A DNA stretch of 64,000 nucleotides from DATCHW01 sp963806045 (GCA_963806045.1 CAWDWP010000010.1:44962-108961), one strand, 5' to 3'. Shown: positions 1 through 9,248, counted from the first letter of the stretch. Translations and numbers: made by a program. Notes: generated by a model not told the origin, from the sequence alone.

Positions 1-35
1 GTTTTTATTTGTGAATCGCTTTAATTTATTATATT

Positions 36-1184
36 ATGAAAAAAATAGTCTATATACTAATATTTTATGCTTTTATATTTAGTTCTTGTGCAGTTTTAAA
101 AATTTCAAATAAAATCAAAATAGAAGAATCAAAAGATTGGCTGATGCCTGATGGAAATCCATCCCGTACAAATATTTATAAAACTAATTCTCCACTAAAC
201 CCGCCATTCAAATTATTATGGTCGTTCGATAACGATGCAGCATACCCGGTTAAAAATCTGCTGGCATCGGATGCAGTTTTATTCTCCGGAAATCTTAAAG
301 GAGAAATTTATGGAATTGATATGATTTCCGGTAAATCACTTGGTTCTTTTTCATCATCATCACCATCACAAATTAATGGCTTTGTGATTTATAATTATGA
401 TATAATCTTGAGTCGTGTCGGTGACGATAAAAAAAGTATTATTTCATATAATATTAATACCGGGAAAGAAAACTGGAATGTCGATTTTGGTTGGGTGGTA
501 TCTTCTCCGGTTTTAAAAAATGATAATTTAATATTCGGAACAATGGATGGATATGTTGTTAACATTCAACCTCAGAATGGAAGTTTAATTTGGAAATATA
601 AAGATAAAAATGAATATACTTCGAATCAATTTTCTTCTTCTTCCACAATTTATAACGAATATATATATTCAGGAAATGTTAATGGAAATATTTATTCTCT
701 TAAAATATCAGACGGGTCATTCAACTGGAGATTTAAAACAGAAGGACCTGTATATTCGGACATTTCTGCATTTAATAATAAATTATTCTTTTTTTCCGAT
801 GATATGAATTTTTATTGCCTCGATACTGCAGGGAATCTGGTTTGGAAAAAAGACTTATCAACAAAATCCTATTCTTCTGCCGGTTTTTATTATGACCTCG
901 TGATTACGGCTGCGGTCGATGGATTTGTTTATGCACTTAATATCTCAACAGGTGAAATAGTCTGGAAGTTCAGGACTAATGGCTCAATTTGGGCATCCCC
1001 TCTGATTGCTCAAGGGAAAATATTTGTAGGTTCACTTGATGAAAATTTTTATTGCATCAGGGCGGATAATGGTGAACTTCTTTGGAAATATAAATTAGAA
1101 GGAAGAATAAAATCAAATGCCGTTATATGGAATGATTTTATTTTTATCAGCTCCGATGATAAGAATATTTATTGCTTTAAGTAA
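36..1184 (+). CDS. PQQ-like beta-propeller lipoprotein
   Basis: Secreted lipoprotein of 382 residues built from PQQ/BamB-type propeller blades. The N-terminus is a lipoprotein signal peptide with lipobox FSSC (Cys18), so the mature protein should be lipid-anchored. At least six blades are visible, each ending in a Trp motif such as NGSLIWKYK, DGSFNWRFK, TGEIVWKFR and NGELLWKYK. The family includes BamB (outer-membrane protein assembly) and many uncharacterised sensors or scaffolds, and nothing here decides between them. No bam gene is adjacent; bamA lies 37 kb away. The gene converges on a CHAD gene with a 6-bp gap and no visible terminator. The ATG at 36 fits the signal peptide exactly. The fold is certain, the role is not. 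Confidence 0.85.
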   Translation: MKKIVYILIFYAFIFSSCAVLKISNKIKIEESKDWLMPDGNPSRTNIYKTNSPLNPPFKLLWSFDNDAAYPVKNLLASDAVLFSGNLKGEIYGIDMISGKSLGSFSSSSPSQINGFVIYNYDIILSRVGDDKKSIISYNINTGKENWNVDFGWVVSSPVLKNDNLIFGTMDGYVVNIQPQNGSLIWKYKDKNEYTSNQFSSSSTIYNEYIYSGNVNGNIYSLKISDGSFNWRFKTEGPVYSDISAFNNKLFFFSDDMNFYCLDTAGNLVWKKDLSTKSYSSAGFYYDLVITAAVDGFVYALNISTGEIVWKFRTNGSIWASPLIAQGKIFVGSLDENFYCIRADNGELLWKYKLEGRIKSNAVIWNDFIFISSDDKNIYCFK

Positions 1185-1190
1185 TTTTAT

Positions 1191-2246
1191 TTATTCTGAA
1201 GGAATAACTTTAATGTCTTTAGAGATTTCTGATTTATTTTTTGATTCAATCATCTGTCCATTTTGTGATATCTCTTGATTTAACAAAAATGTGATTGTCT
1301 GTTCGAGATCTTCTGTACTCCATTTTTTCAGTGTATCACATACTAATCCGAACTGCTTTTTCCTTTTATTCTTCAAAGTTTTGATAAATTCATTCATAGG
1401 AGCTATCGCAATCTTGTCCCGGACTTTTTTTATCCTCTTATTATAAATTTTGATTTCTTTGATAAAATCAATAAGTTTCGGAATTAGTACATCAATATCG
1501 TGAATTGTACCGGCGTGCTCAACAAATTTTTTAGTCTCGGAAATTATTTCATCAAACTCTTTATTTATCAGTTCTGAGTACATTTCCATAGCATAACGTA
1601 AAGGCTTAGCTTTGATTCTTAATTGATGCAGTTCGTTTTTTTTCAAGGGATGGTTCAAAACAGTGCTTTTTAAAGCTATAACCCTGGATCTTAATGCGGG
1701 AATAATAATTTTAGCATTATCGATAAATCCCATATCAAGATTAAAATTAGTGAATTTTTCTTTTTGCTTTCTTGAAAAACCTTCCTGAATAAATGTAACA
1801 AAATCACTTTTTGAGTCAATGAATTTTATTATTTTGGTATTTTTTACAAGGTTATCTCTCAATCCGGATTTATTATTTTTAAGTTTAGACACAAATAATA
1901 TAAGAATTTTATTATCTTCGGGACTATGTTTGATGATGTAATTGTCTATAATTTCAAATGATACATCCAGTTCCCGGATAGCACCAATAATTCTGATAAA
2001 GTTACTAATGGAATTATATACCTTTTTGAACTTATTTTTTGGAAATAAATCCACGAAAATTTTCAGATAACCTTTGAATCTTCTTGCTGCAACCCTCGTT
2101 TGATGCAATGCTTCAGTATCTTCATCATCAAATATTCCGCGGCTGTTTTTGAATATATCGTCTATCTTGAATAATAGGATAAGACTCATTACTTCTCTTA
2201 AAGTAACATCTTTCCTAAACCCCTCTATTTCTTTAAGCGAGGACAT
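1191..2246 (-). CDS. CHAD domain protein
   Basis: All-helical CHAD-domain protein of 351 residues, a family that binds inorganic polyphosphate through conserved histidines and basic residues. Both halves of the duplicated fold show the signature: HQTRVAARRFKGYLK near residue 48 and HQLRIKAKPLRYAMEMY near residue 205. The protein is Lys/Arg-rich, with no signal peptide or membrane segment, so it is cytoplasmic. No CYTH/thiTPase domain is fused and no polyphosphate kinase is nearby. It starts 2 bp after the stop of the OsmC gene and is probably cotranscribed with it. Polyphosphate binding is inferred from the family; the physiological role is unknown. Confidence 0.85.
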   Translation of the reverse strand: MSSLKEIEGFRKDVTLREVMSLILLFKIDDIFKNSRGIFDDEDTEALHQTRVAARRFKGYLKIFVDLFPKNKFKKVYNSISNFIRIIGAIRELDVSFEIIDNYIIKHSPEDNKILILFVSKLKNNKSGLRDNLVKNTKIIKFIDSKSDFVTFIQEGFSRKQKEKFTNFNLDMGFIDNAKIIIPALRSRVIALKSTVLNHPLKKNELHQLRIKAKPLRYAMEMYSELINKEFDEIISETKKFVEHAGTIHDIDVLIPKLIDFIKEIKIYNKRIKKVRDKIAIAPMNEFIKTLKNKRKKQFGLVCDTLKKWSTEDLEQTITFLLNQEISQNGQMIESKNKSEISKDIKVIPSE

Positions 2247-2248
2247 TT

Positions 2249-2668
2249 TCAGTTGGAAATTTTAGCTTCCCAGCTTACTTTGCATCCGGCTTTTTTGAAC
2301 ATTGCAGATATGCTGCAATATTTATTCTGGGAAAGATTTATAATATTATTAAGCTCATCTATCGTGGCATCAGGACTTTTGAGATTATAAATCAATTTAA
2401 CCTTTGTAAATATTTTCGGATGCGTTTCAGCTCTTTCGGCATCTAATTCAATATCAAATTCCTCAATGGTTTTATTCATTTTTCTGAGCATGGATAGTAT
2501 ATCCATCGCAGTGCATCCTCCGAGGCTTTGAAGCATTACTTCTAAAGGAGTAGCCGCAGAATCTTCTCCGCCCGGCTGAGGATGATGTGAGTCGAAATAA
2601 GTTACCCTGCCCAACTCGTTATATCCTGCTAATCTCATTTCTTTTTCTAATTTCAATGTTGCTTTCAT
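2249..2668 (-). CDS. OsmC family peroxiredoxin-like protein
   Basis: OsmC/Ohr-superfamily protein of 139 residues, a typical length. The two redox cysteines are present: one in the central helix (SLGGCTAMDILSML, about residue 51) and one near the C-terminus (KYCSISAMFKKAG, about residue 117). Family members reduce organic hydroperoxides or fatty-acid peroxides by a dithiol mechanism. The YhfA-like pattern fits a general OsmC protein better than Ohr. It precedes the CHAD gene with a 2-bp gap, which suggests one transcript. Substrate is not determined by the sequence. Confidence 0.88.
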   Translation of the reverse strand: MKATLKLEKEMRLAGYNELGRVTYFDSHHPQPGGEDSAATPLEVMLQSLGGCTAMDILSMLRKMNKTIEEFDIELDAERAETHPKIFTKVKLIYNLKSPDATIDELNNIINLSQNKYCSISAMFKKAGCKVSWEAKISN

Positions 2669-2751
2669 AATGTTTTATATAGTTTCAGTTTATGGAATTT
2701 TATTAGTATACCATTTTCATTTTTAAAAATCAAACAGTGATTAAATAATAT

Positions 2752-3111
2752 CTAATCCGTCAATTTACCATGTATTGCAAGCCAAATACATTCAGGGTTT
2801 TTGCTGGTGTAATTAACTCTGTGTTTTGTACCGGATTTTATCAGGATATAATCACCTTTTTCCAAATTGAATTTCTCACCTGAACGAAAAGAAATTTCAG
2901 CTATACCTTTTAATAAAATTACCCACTCGTCCGTTTTTTCCGATAACCATATGCCGTTTGGAGTCGTTTGTCCGCTTGAAATTATCCTCTCAATTTTTAT
3001 TCGCTTGCCGGACAATATATTTTGAAATATTTCCGCACTTTTCACTTTAATATCTTTAATTTCAAAGATATTATTCTTTTCTATTTTTTCGATGCGTATA
3101 GTCCCAGCCAT
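2752..3111 (-). CDS. cupin domain protein
   Basis: Single-domain cupin of 119 residues. The second half carries the usual order: an EWVILLKG strand, a glycine turn before GDYILIKSGTKHRV, and a final beta strand. The His of the GTKHRV motif is a candidate metal ligand, but the HxH part of cupin motif 1 is not obvious, so metal binding is uncertain. The start lies inside the end of prmA (31-bp overlap in another frame), which indicates translational coupling. Small cupins of this type are often of unknown function. Confidence 0.75.
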   Translation of the reverse strand: MAGTIRIEKIEKNNIFEIKDIKVKSAEIFQNILSGKRIKIERIISSGQTTPNGIWLSEKTDEWVILLKGIAEISFRSGEKFNLEKGDYILIKSGTKHRVNYTSKNPECIWLAIHGKLTD

Positions 3112-3938
3112 TCCGATTTGTAATTAATTTGCTTCAACTCAAATCCTTTGCTTTCCAGTAAATTCCTGAATTTATCTTCTTCTTCGCTTAATACACCTGA
3201 TATAAAAAGTTTTCCTCCGGATTTTAATTTCTCATAGATTGAACCGATGTTTTCTTCAATGACACTTCTGATTATATTCGCACAAATTAAGTCAAATCCG
3301 CTTTCTGTTATCTGAGTAATATTTCCTTTTATCAGTTTTACGTTTTTACTTACTCCGTTCAATTCAAAATACTCCCTTGCATTTTCAATAGAGTTTTCAT
3401 CAATATCTATAGAAACAGCTTTTTCAATTCCTAATTTTATTGCAGATATTGTCAGAATTCCTGTCCCACATCCGTAGTCAAGCATATACTTATCCTCTTC
3501 GTCAATTTCATCAATTAGAAAATCAAGAACCAGTTGTGTGGTTTCATTATGACCCGTTCCGAAAGACATTTTAGGGTCAATCTCTATTAGGACTTTATCT
3601 TTCGGATTAATCAGCTTATCTTTTTTCCAGCTCGGATAAATAATAATTTTATTTTTTAAATAAATCGGCTCTATAGATTCTTCCCACTCCGCATTCCAGT
3701 TTTTTGAATCAAATTCGGTAACGATTAATTTGTCATTTTTTAAACCAATTTCTTTTTTCAAACGCTTTACCAGTTCCTCTAAATCTTTTTTCTTATTTTG
3801 AAGATAATAAACTTTTATACAAATGTCCTCTTCAAGAATATTATCTATTCCTGACAGGTAAAGAGTATTATAAATAGCATCGTAATTTTTCTCATTATAC
3901 ATAACCTGAAGCTCAAGATACTTTTCTTGTTTAATCAT
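3081..3938 (-). CDS. prmA: ribosomal protein L11 methyltransferase
   Basis: Class I SAM-dependent methyltransferase of 285 residues that trimethylates ribosomal protein L11. It has a short N-terminal L11-recognition domain (about 1-100), then the Rossmann fold. The SAM-binding motif DYGCGTGILTISAIKLG sits near residue 154, preceded by the PrmA signature DPKMSFGTGHNETT. Motif IV appears as DLICANI. The length matches E. coli PrmA (293). It overlaps the downstream cupin by 31 bp and lies 25 bp after folD, so folD-prmA-cupin is probably one operon. Confidence 0.95.
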   Translation of the reverse strand: MIKQEKYLELQVMYNEKNYDAIYNTLYLSGIDNILEEDICIKVYYLQNKKKDLEELVKRLKKEIGLKNDKLIVTEFDSKNWNAEWEESIEPIYLKNKIIIYPSWKKDKLINPKDKVLIEIDPKMSFGTGHNETTQLVLDFLIDEIDEEDKYMLDYGCGTGILTISAIKLGIEKAVSIDIDENSIENAREYFELNGVSKNVKLIKGNITQITESGFDLICANIIRSVIEENIGSIYEKLKSGGKLFISGVLSEEEDKFRNLLESKGFELKQINYKSEWLGLYASKK

Positions 3939-3963
3939 AAAAATTTAACCTGAATTAATTATT

Positions 3964-4845
3964 TTAAGAATAGATTTTAGCTTGTGCAGATTCAAGCGTA
4001 TTTTTCATCAGCATTGCAATTGTCATCAATCCTACTCCCCCTGGGACAGGAGTTATATAGCTGCATTTCTCAAAACAGTCATCAAAATCTACATCTCCTA
4101 CGGTTCTGAATCCTGATTTCTTGCTCACATCTTCAATTTTGTTTATTCCGACATCAATTATCACCGCTCCCTCTTTTATCATATCCGCTTTAAGGAAATT
4201 AGCTTTTCCAATTGCAGCTATAATAATATCAGCTTTTGAAGTGAATTCTTTAATATCTCTTGTAAAACTATGGCAAACAGTTACAGTCGCATTTAAAGAT
4301 TTATTCATAAATAAATTTGCAACAGGCTTTCCAACAATATTGCTCCGTCCGATTACAACTAAATTTTTTCCTTTTGTTTCGATTCCTTTTCTTTTCAGCA
4401 TTTCTACTATGCCATATGGAGTACATGGTATAAATGATTTTATCCCCGCGACAAGTCTTCCGATGTTCTGTGGATGAAAACCATCTACATCTTTCCGGTA
4501 ATCAATTGCTTCGAGTATATTTTGTTCTTTAATATGTTTCGGTACAGGAAGCTGGACTAAGATACCATGAATTAATTTATCAGTATTAAAATTATCTATT
4601 AGTTCGAGTATTGTAGATTCAGTAGTATCAACAGGCAGCCTTTCTATGATTGAATAAAATCCGAGTTCTTTGCATGTTTTTTCTTTGCTGTTCACATACA
4701 TCGTGGAAGCATGATTATCACCAACAAGTATAAATGCAAGTCCGGGAATCACTCCTTTTAATTTAAGATCTTCTGCTTCTTTTTTAATTTCTTCTTTAAC
4801 AAGAGCAGAGATAATTTTACCATTGATAATTTTATCTTCCGGCAT
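3964..4845 (-). CDS. folD: methylenetetrahydrofolate dehydrogenase / cyclohydrolase
   Basis: Bifunctional FolD of 293 residues. It oxidises 5,10-methylene-THF to methenyl-THF and hydrolyses that to 10-formyl-THF in cytoplasmic one-carbon metabolism. Visible signatures are the catalytic Tyr/Lys region (MYVNSKEKTCKELG), DVDGFHPQNIGRL, the NADP-site GRSNIVGKPVANL, and the C-terminal PVPGGVGLMTIAML. Length is normal. It heads a minus-strand run with prmA. MetF, which uses the same folate pool, is elsewhere in the window (23406-24356). Confidence 0.97.
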   Translation of the reverse strand: MPEDKIINGKIISALVKEEIKKEAEDLKLKGVIPGLAFILVGDNHASTMYVNSKEKTCKELGFYSIIERLPVDTTESTILELIDNFNTDKLIHGILVQLPVPKHIKEQNILEAIDYRKDVDGFHPQNIGRLVAGIKSFIPCTPYGIVEMLKRKGIETKGKNLVVIGRSNIVGKPVANLFMNKSLNATVTVCHSFTRDIKEFTSKADIIIAAIGKANFLKADMIKEGAVIIDVGINKIEDVSKKSGFRTVGDVDFDDCFEKCSYITPVPGGVGLMTIAMLMKNTLESAQAKIYS

Positions 4846-4872
4846 AAGTGAATTAATAATATTTCAGTTTAA

Positions 4873-5268
4873 TTAATTTTTCCTGACAGGACCTGCTGCA
4901 TCCCTGATAATAGCATCGGGATAACCTTTTGACTGAACAGTGCTTAGAAATGATTCTGCGGATTTAATATCATTGAATTCGTCCCCTGCGATTATTCTGT
5001 AAATACCATCTGAGAACATTCTTACTAAAACAGTAGTACTGAGTTTTGAACGTGCGATTATTGCAAAATTATCAGCATTATCTTTGTTCAGGAAAGCACC
5101 AATCTGCACAAAAAATGGTCCTGAATCACTAACATTTATTTTTTGACGTACTGTATCGACTCTAATCATATTATCAGTGTCGTAGCAAGAGCAATTGCAG
5201 GAATAAAGTGAAAACCCCGAAACTGTGCAAATAATTACGATGATAAACAAATATAATATATTTCTCAT
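4873..5268 (-). CDS. SPOR domain lipoprotein
   Basis: Small envelope lipoprotein with a C-terminal SPOR domain (from about FFVQIGAFLNKDNADNF onward). SPOR domains bind denuded septal peptidoglycan. I place the start at the ATG at 5268 because it begins a clean signal peptide (MRNILYLFIIVII...) ending in lipobox LYSC; the in-frame ATG at 5301 would add 11 residues and overlap the upstream gene by 14 bp. It is the second of two tandem SPOR lipoproteins that look like paralogues. A link to septal wall metabolism is inferred from the domain only. Confidence 0.78.
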   Translation of the reverse strand: MRNILYLFIIVIICTVSGFSLYSCNCSCYDTDNMIRVDTVRQKINVSDSGPFFVQIGAFLNKDNADNFAIIARSKLSTTVLVRMFSDGIYRIIAGDEFNDIKSAESFLSTVQSKGYPDAIIRDAAGPVRKN

Positions 5269-5287
5269 ACGAGTTTTTAATTTATAA

Positions 5288-5704
5288 TTAATTGCCGTCA
5301 ATTATTCTGATTTTCTTAACAAACGCATCTCTGAATCCTTTACCTTTCACATATTCCAGGTATGCATTTGCTTTTTCAGGGTTAGTGAATCTTTCCGCGG
5401 ATACCCTGTATATATTATTTTCATAAATTACTTCAGATTTCTTATTCAACAAGGAATCAGCTTTTGCAGATAAAATATCCGCATACTTTTTACTTGTAAA
5501 TGATCCAAGTTGAATTTCCAGCTCAAACTTTACGGGTATAAAATTCACGTCAGTGTGGTTTCTGATAGTGTCAATCATCACAATAGTTGTATCATATGCT
5601 AATGACTGCTCTTCTGCAAAGTCTTCAGCAGCATCACATCCTCCCCAAAAAAAAGATGTAAATAGGGCTAAAAAAGGTAAGACAAAATAGAATATTTTTT
5701 TCAT
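5288..5704 (-). CDS. SPOR domain lipoprotein
   Basis: Lipoprotein of 138 residues: a signal peptide (MKKIFYFVLPFLALF...) with lipobox WGGC near residue 23, a short acidic linker, and a C-terminal SPOR domain beginning at FELEIQLGSFTSKKYAD. It immediately precedes a second SPOR lipoprotein of the same layout, with the same order of a 'DTIRN' linker then SPOR, which suggests tandem duplication. The 205-bp region upstream holds no gene. Confidence 0.8.
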   Translation of the reverse strand: MKKIFYFVLPFLALFTSFFWGGCDAAEDFAEEQSLAYDTTIVMIDTIRNHTDVNFIPVKFELEIQLGSFTSKKYADILSAKADSLLNKKSEVIYENNIYRVSAERFTNPEKANAYLEYVKGKGFRDAFVKKIRIIDGN

Positions 5705-5909
5705 TTTGACCTTTTTAATTTAATTTAACAGTTACCTATCCTCAACGATCTGTTTAATAAATATATTATTACTATAGACTATATTTAAGTCTATCCACAA
5801 CCCACGAATATTTAATACAAATTTAACATAAAATAATGTAAAATAACATATTAAATGTAAAAACTGAAATTTTTTTAAAAGGCTGGTTTTTATCGAATTA
5901 ATACCGTTA

Positions 5910-6533
5910 CTATTGATTATTTGTTAATTTCCTGAACTTCTGAAGAAAACTTTTATGCTTCGAATAATGGATTCCTGCCATCCCAAGAGATTTTGCTGCT
6001 GTTATGTTCTCAAGTAAATCATCGATAATAAGAGTTCTTTCGGGCTTAAGGTTGTATTTGTCGAGAATATATCTGAAAATTTTCTTATCAGGTTTTAACA
6101 TTTTTACTTTGAATGAAAGGATTCTGTTTTTAATCAAATTTACGTAAGGGAAATTATTGTAAATAAATCTTATATGCTGGGAACATGTGTTAGAAAGTAA
6201 AAATAATTTAAATTTCCTCCTTCCGGCTATTTGTTCAAGGAAATTTTTCATTGGTGTATTTTCCCAGAAAATATCACAGTAAAGATAGGTGAAATCCGAA
6301 TAACTAATCTTTAAATTGAATTTACGTTTAAGTTTATAAAATAAAGTTTTATGCTCCAGCCTCCCTTTTGAAACAGCATCGCCCAGTCTTTTGCTCCTGA
6401 TAAAACTTTTAAATTTCCTTGCATCAAGGTGCTTTTCCAATTTTGCAACCCCATCATAGAAATAGCAAAAATCAAAAAAGCAAAGAGTATTTCCTAAATC
6501 AAAAATAATATTTTCTATACCGGGAGATTTCAA
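5910..6533 (-). CDS. HAD family hydrolase (YihX-like)
   Basis: HAD-superfamily phosphatase of 207 residues. Motif I is IIFDLGNTL near residue 10, with the nucleophile Asp kept and Gly in place of the second Asp, as in YihX-type sugar-phosphate phosphatases. Motif II is LLSNTCSQHI, motif III is the Lys of KMLKPDKKIF, and motif IV is LIIDDLLENITAAKSLGM. The all-helical cap between motifs I and II marks subclass I. The substrate is unknown; the family acts on small phosphorylated metabolites. It lies 3 bp downstream of the phosphoglycerate mutase gene, so the two are probably cotranscribed. Confidence 0.85.
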   Translation of the reverse strand: MKSPGIENIIFDLGNTLCFFDFCYFYDGVAKLEKHLDARKFKSFIRSKRLGDAVSKGRLEHKTLFYKLKRKFNLKISYSDFTYLYCDIFWENTPMKNFLEQIAGRRKFKLFLLSNTCSQHIRFIYNNFPYVNLIKNRILSFKVKMLKPDKKIFRYILDKYNLKPERTLIIDDLLENITAAKSLGMAGIHYSKHKSFLQKFRKLTNNQ

Positions 6534-6536
6534 GAT

Positions 6537-7142
6537 CTATAAGTATTTTTTTTCGAGCACATTAAGGTCTTTATCAAGAACATAAAGTTTAGGAACTCCT
6601 GTTGGAATCTCTGTTTTTATAATTTCATCATCCGATAAATTTTCAAGAAACTTTACAAGTGCCCTCAAACTGTTTCCGTGTGCAGAGATGAGAACATTTT
6701 TTCCTGCTTTTAGCTCCGGAACAATTTTACTTTCCCAGTACGGAATTACTCTTGCCGCGGTATCCTTGAGACTTTCACCTCCCGGAGGTGCTACATCATA
6801 ACTTCTTCTCCACAAATGCACCTGTTCCGCTCCGAATTTTTCTCTTGTTTCATCCTTATTCAATCCCTGCAAATCACCGTACATTCTTTCATTAAGAGCT
6901 TTGTCATACTCAATTGGAATATCTGTCTGTTTTATAATATTCAATATTATATCCAGAGTTCTTTTAGCCCTTATCAGTACTGATGTAAATGCGATATCAA
7001 ATTTGTAACCTTTAAGTTTTTCTCCTGCCTCGTTGGCTTCTTCAATTCCTTTTGGCGAAAGGTCAATATCAGTCCAGCCGGTAAATCTATTTTCTAGATT
7101 CCATAACGACTGACCGTGTCTAACAGTTATTAAATTTGGCAT
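6537..7142 (-). CDS. gpmA: 2,3-bisphosphoglycerate-dependent phosphoglycerate mutase
   Basis: Histidine phosphatase superfamily enzyme interconverting 3- and 2-phosphoglycerate in glycolysis. The catalytic RHGQSLWNLENRFTGW motif is at residues 8-23, with the phospho-accepting His. The proton-donor Glu lies in ALNERMYGDLQG, and the second His in LISAHGNSLRALV. At 201 residues it is one of the short bacterial forms and lacks about 45 residues of the E. coli enzyme (250), though all catalytic blocks remain. It is followed within 3 bp by the HAD phosphatase gene. Confidence 0.93.
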   Translation of the reverse strand: MPNLITVRHGQSLWNLENRFTGWTDIDLSPKGIEEANEAGEKLKGYKFDIAFTSVLIRAKRTLDIILNIIKQTDIPIEYDKALNERMYGDLQGLNKDETREKFGAEQVHLWRRSYDVAPPGGESLKDTAARVIPYWESKIVPELKAGKNVLISAHGNSLRALVKFLENLSDDEIIKTEIPTGVPKLYVLDKDLNVLEKKYL

Positions 7143-7247
7143 AATGTTAAAATTAATAATTAATATATTATTTACTTATTTTTTAATTGGCAGGAATGTC
7201 TGATTCGAAAGTGATTTCATTCAAACAAGAACACCTGACCTGTCTAT

Positions 7248-7796
7248 CTACATTTTCCATTTAATGGAACAGCCCATTGATGGTATCTGTTCTTTAACCG
7301 GTTCTTTCCCGTTTAATATTTCTTCTATTGCGATTTCAAGGTTACGCTTTGTGACAATACTTTCATCTTTCCAGTTGTCATCAAGCCTTCCCCTGTATTT
7401 AAGAATTCTTTCTTTGTTGTAAACGTAAATATCGGGAGTGCACACTGCATCATACTTTCTCGCTGTTACTTGCGTTGCATCTTCGAGATATGGAAAATTC
7501 ATATTATATTCCTTGTAGAAAAGTATCATATTCTCAAAGGAATCTTCGGGATAAGTAACTGTGTCATTTGGATTAATTCCTATAAATTGAACGCTCTTAC
7601 TTTGTAATTTATCCTGGAGATTTACGAATCTTTTCATCACAGCTTTTACATACGGACAGTGATTACACATGAAGATGATTACGAGAATTTCTTTGACCGA
7701 AAAATCAGAAAGTGAATAAAATTTTTCGTCAGTTCCTCTTAATGAAAAATCTATTATAGGAGTATCTAAGTTGTTTATGTTATTTTCAACCGCCAT
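7248..7796 (-). CDS. thioredoxin-like redox protein
   Basis: AhpC/TSA-Redoxin fold protein of 182 residues. The active-site stretch is FMCNHCPYVKAVMKRF near residue 43, with a CxxC that replaces the usual WCGPC. The next block, GINPNDTVTYPEDSFENM, contains the typical Redoxin second motif. The C-terminal half has the cis-Pro neighbourhood CTPDIYVYNKE. No signal peptide, so it is cytoplasmic. Members of this group are common in Bacteroidetes and their partners are undefined. It follows the hypothetical gene 7806-8339 with a 9-bp gap. Confidence 0.83.
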   Translation of the reverse strand: MAVENNINNLDTPIIDFSLRGTDEKFYSLSDFSVKEILVIIFMCNHCPYVKAVMKRFVNLQDKLQSKSVQFIGINPNDTVTYPEDSFENMILFYKEYNMNFPYLEDATQVTARKYDAVCTPDIYVYNKERILKYRGRLDDNWKDESIVTKRNLEIAIEEILNGKEPVKEQIPSMGCSIKWKM

Positions 7797-7805
7797 AATA
7801 TATTT

Positions 7806-8339
7806 TTAAAACTCTTCTTCATCCTCGTCCAGAACAGGATGAAAATCTTCGTATATAAAATTTATGTGAAGATTTGTATTCGATACGTCTTCAACATATT
7901 GTGGAAATATCTCTTCTGTAATAAATCTGTATTTTTCTTCTAAAGAATAATCGTTCTGGAAATGAACCACTATTCTTTTCTCATCCAGGAGGGAAATAAG
8001 CTTTCCATATTCCTCTTTTAGCACCTTATTGTCGCTTTTTGAAGCTTTTTTCAACTTCGGTTTGCCGATTAACTGGTACACATTTTCAAGTTTGGAGTTC
8101 AAATGCTCCATTTCAAATTTCTTTATATCATTGATAAACTCAATATCATCCTCGGGCTCTTCAGTTACGGAGGTCTCTGTAGTATAATTATCGTCAGAGG
8201 AAATATCTTCATGCTTATCATCATTGAATATTTCATCGCTGCTTTTATGCCCGGGTTTCTGCCCGGATTTCTGAACCTGAGAATTCTTCTTTGTTGATTT
8301 TTTTAAAACTTTATTGTTTTTCTTTTTCGATTCCATCAA
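7806..8339 (-). CDS. conserved hypothetical acidic/basic protein
   Basis: Not recognised. It has 177 residues. The first 35 are strongly basic (Lys-rich, low complexity) and residues 36-75 strongly acidic, so the N-terminal half is probably disordered. The C-terminal 100 residues look folded, with alternating hydrophobic segments (QLIGKPKL, ISLLDEKRIVVHFQNDY, YRFITEEIFPQYVED). It ends in an acidic tail. There is no signal peptide. A start from the second ATG (Met2) would be equally good. Its position directly upstream of the thioredoxin-like gene suggests cotranscription. Confidence 0.65.
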   Translation of the reverse strand: MMESKKKNNKVLKKSTKKNSQVQKSGQKPGHKSSDEIFNDDKHEDISSDDNYTTETSVTEEPEDDIEFINDIKKFEMEHLNSKLENVYQLIGKPKLKKASKSDNKVLKEEYGKLISLLDEKRIVVHFQNDYSLEEKYRFITEEIFPQYVEDVSNTNLHINFIYEDFHPVLDEDEEEF

Positions 8340-8425
8340 TCAGATTACGAATAATTATTTTCTTTCACAAATACAAAATTAAAAAATTTACAGAACAAGT
8401 CAAGTTAAATTATTACTAAATAACT

Positions 8426-9247
8426 TTAATGAATAAAATAAATATATATCAGAGGACTTACAAAAACCAGACTATCAAACCTATCAAGTATCCCTCCGTG
8501 TCCGGGTATAATATTTGATGAATCTTTTACTCCGCAATATCTTTTCAGCATTGATTCGAATAAATCTCCGACCTGACTGAAAATCCCGATTAATAACCCG
8601 GTGATTAATGCATCAGTCAAATTTAATTTATCGGGAATAATATAATGGAAAATTAACGCTCCTCCGACTGTGAAGATAATTCCTGCTATGCTCCCTTCAA
8701 CAGTTTTCTTTGGGCTTATTTCGGATAATCGATGCTTGCCGAATAATCTTCCGCCAAAATATGCAAATGTATCGCATGTCCATATTAAAACAAAAATATA
8801 TAGTACAACATTAAAATTTTCCGGCAGTCTTCCTGCATTCAGATTAAAAAGATTTAGAAATATAAACGGAACTGTTAAATATAAAAAACCGGAAATCGAG
8901 ACTATCGGATTCAAGGGGTTTCTCTTTTCCTTCCTTAACACTTCAAATGAAATTGTCAGTAAAATAATAATTACAAATAGATTGATGACATATTCCAAAT
9001 GCTCATAATAAAAGAAAGAAAGCACGAGCAATCCGGTGTAAACGATAATAGAAAATATTTTCAGAGGAAAAATATTTTTTGTCTTAAATAAATTATAAAA
9101 TTCATACAGAGATAAAGCCTGAACTATCATTGATAACGACAGGAAAAAATACCCGCCTTTGTAAATAATGAATACCAGAAGAGGAACACCGATAATTCCG
9201 ATTATCACCCTTTTTGTCAAATTGCTTATTTTCTTATCCGTATCCAC
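8426..9247 (-). CDS. cdsA: phosphatidate cytidylyltransferase
   Basis: Integral membrane enzyme making CDP-diacylglycerol from phosphatidate and CTP, the branch point of phospholipid synthesis. It has 273 residues and about eight membrane helices. The family signature is complete at the C-terminus: ESMLKRYCGVKDSSNIIPGHGGILDRFDS, given here as the blocks KRYCGVKDSS and PGHGGILDRFDS (around residues 232-255). It lies 1 bp downstream of the CPBP protease gene and is likely cotranscribed with it. Confidence 0.95.
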   Translation of the reverse strand: MDTDKKISNLTKRVIIGIIGVPLLVFIIYKGGYFFLSLSMIVQALSLYEFYNLFKTKNIFPLKIFSIIVYTGLLVLSFFYYEHLEYVINLFVIIILLTISFEVLRKEKRNPLNPIVSISGFLYLTVPFIFLNLFNLNAGRLPENFNVVLYIFVLIWTCDTFAYFGGRLFGKHRLSEISPKKTVEGSIAGIIFTVGGALIFHYIIPDKLNLTDALITGLLIGIFSQVGDLFESMLKRYCGVKDSSNIIPGHGGILDRFDSLVFVSPLIYIYFIH

Positions 9248-9248
9248 T

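Noticed and set aside
36..1184. Assignment of the PQQ-propeller lipoprotein as BamB
   Set aside because: The fold fits, but there is no adjacent bam gene and the propeller class is too broad for a gene name.
4121..4477. Long open frame on the plus strand opposite folD
   Set aside because: It lies wholly antisense to a certain FolD gene and has no recognisable domain; an antisense shadow.
5774..5794. 7-bp hairpin ATAGACT/AGTCTAT between the HAD and SPOR genes
   Set aside because: AT-rich, no T run, no second copy seen; too weak to call a terminator or operator.
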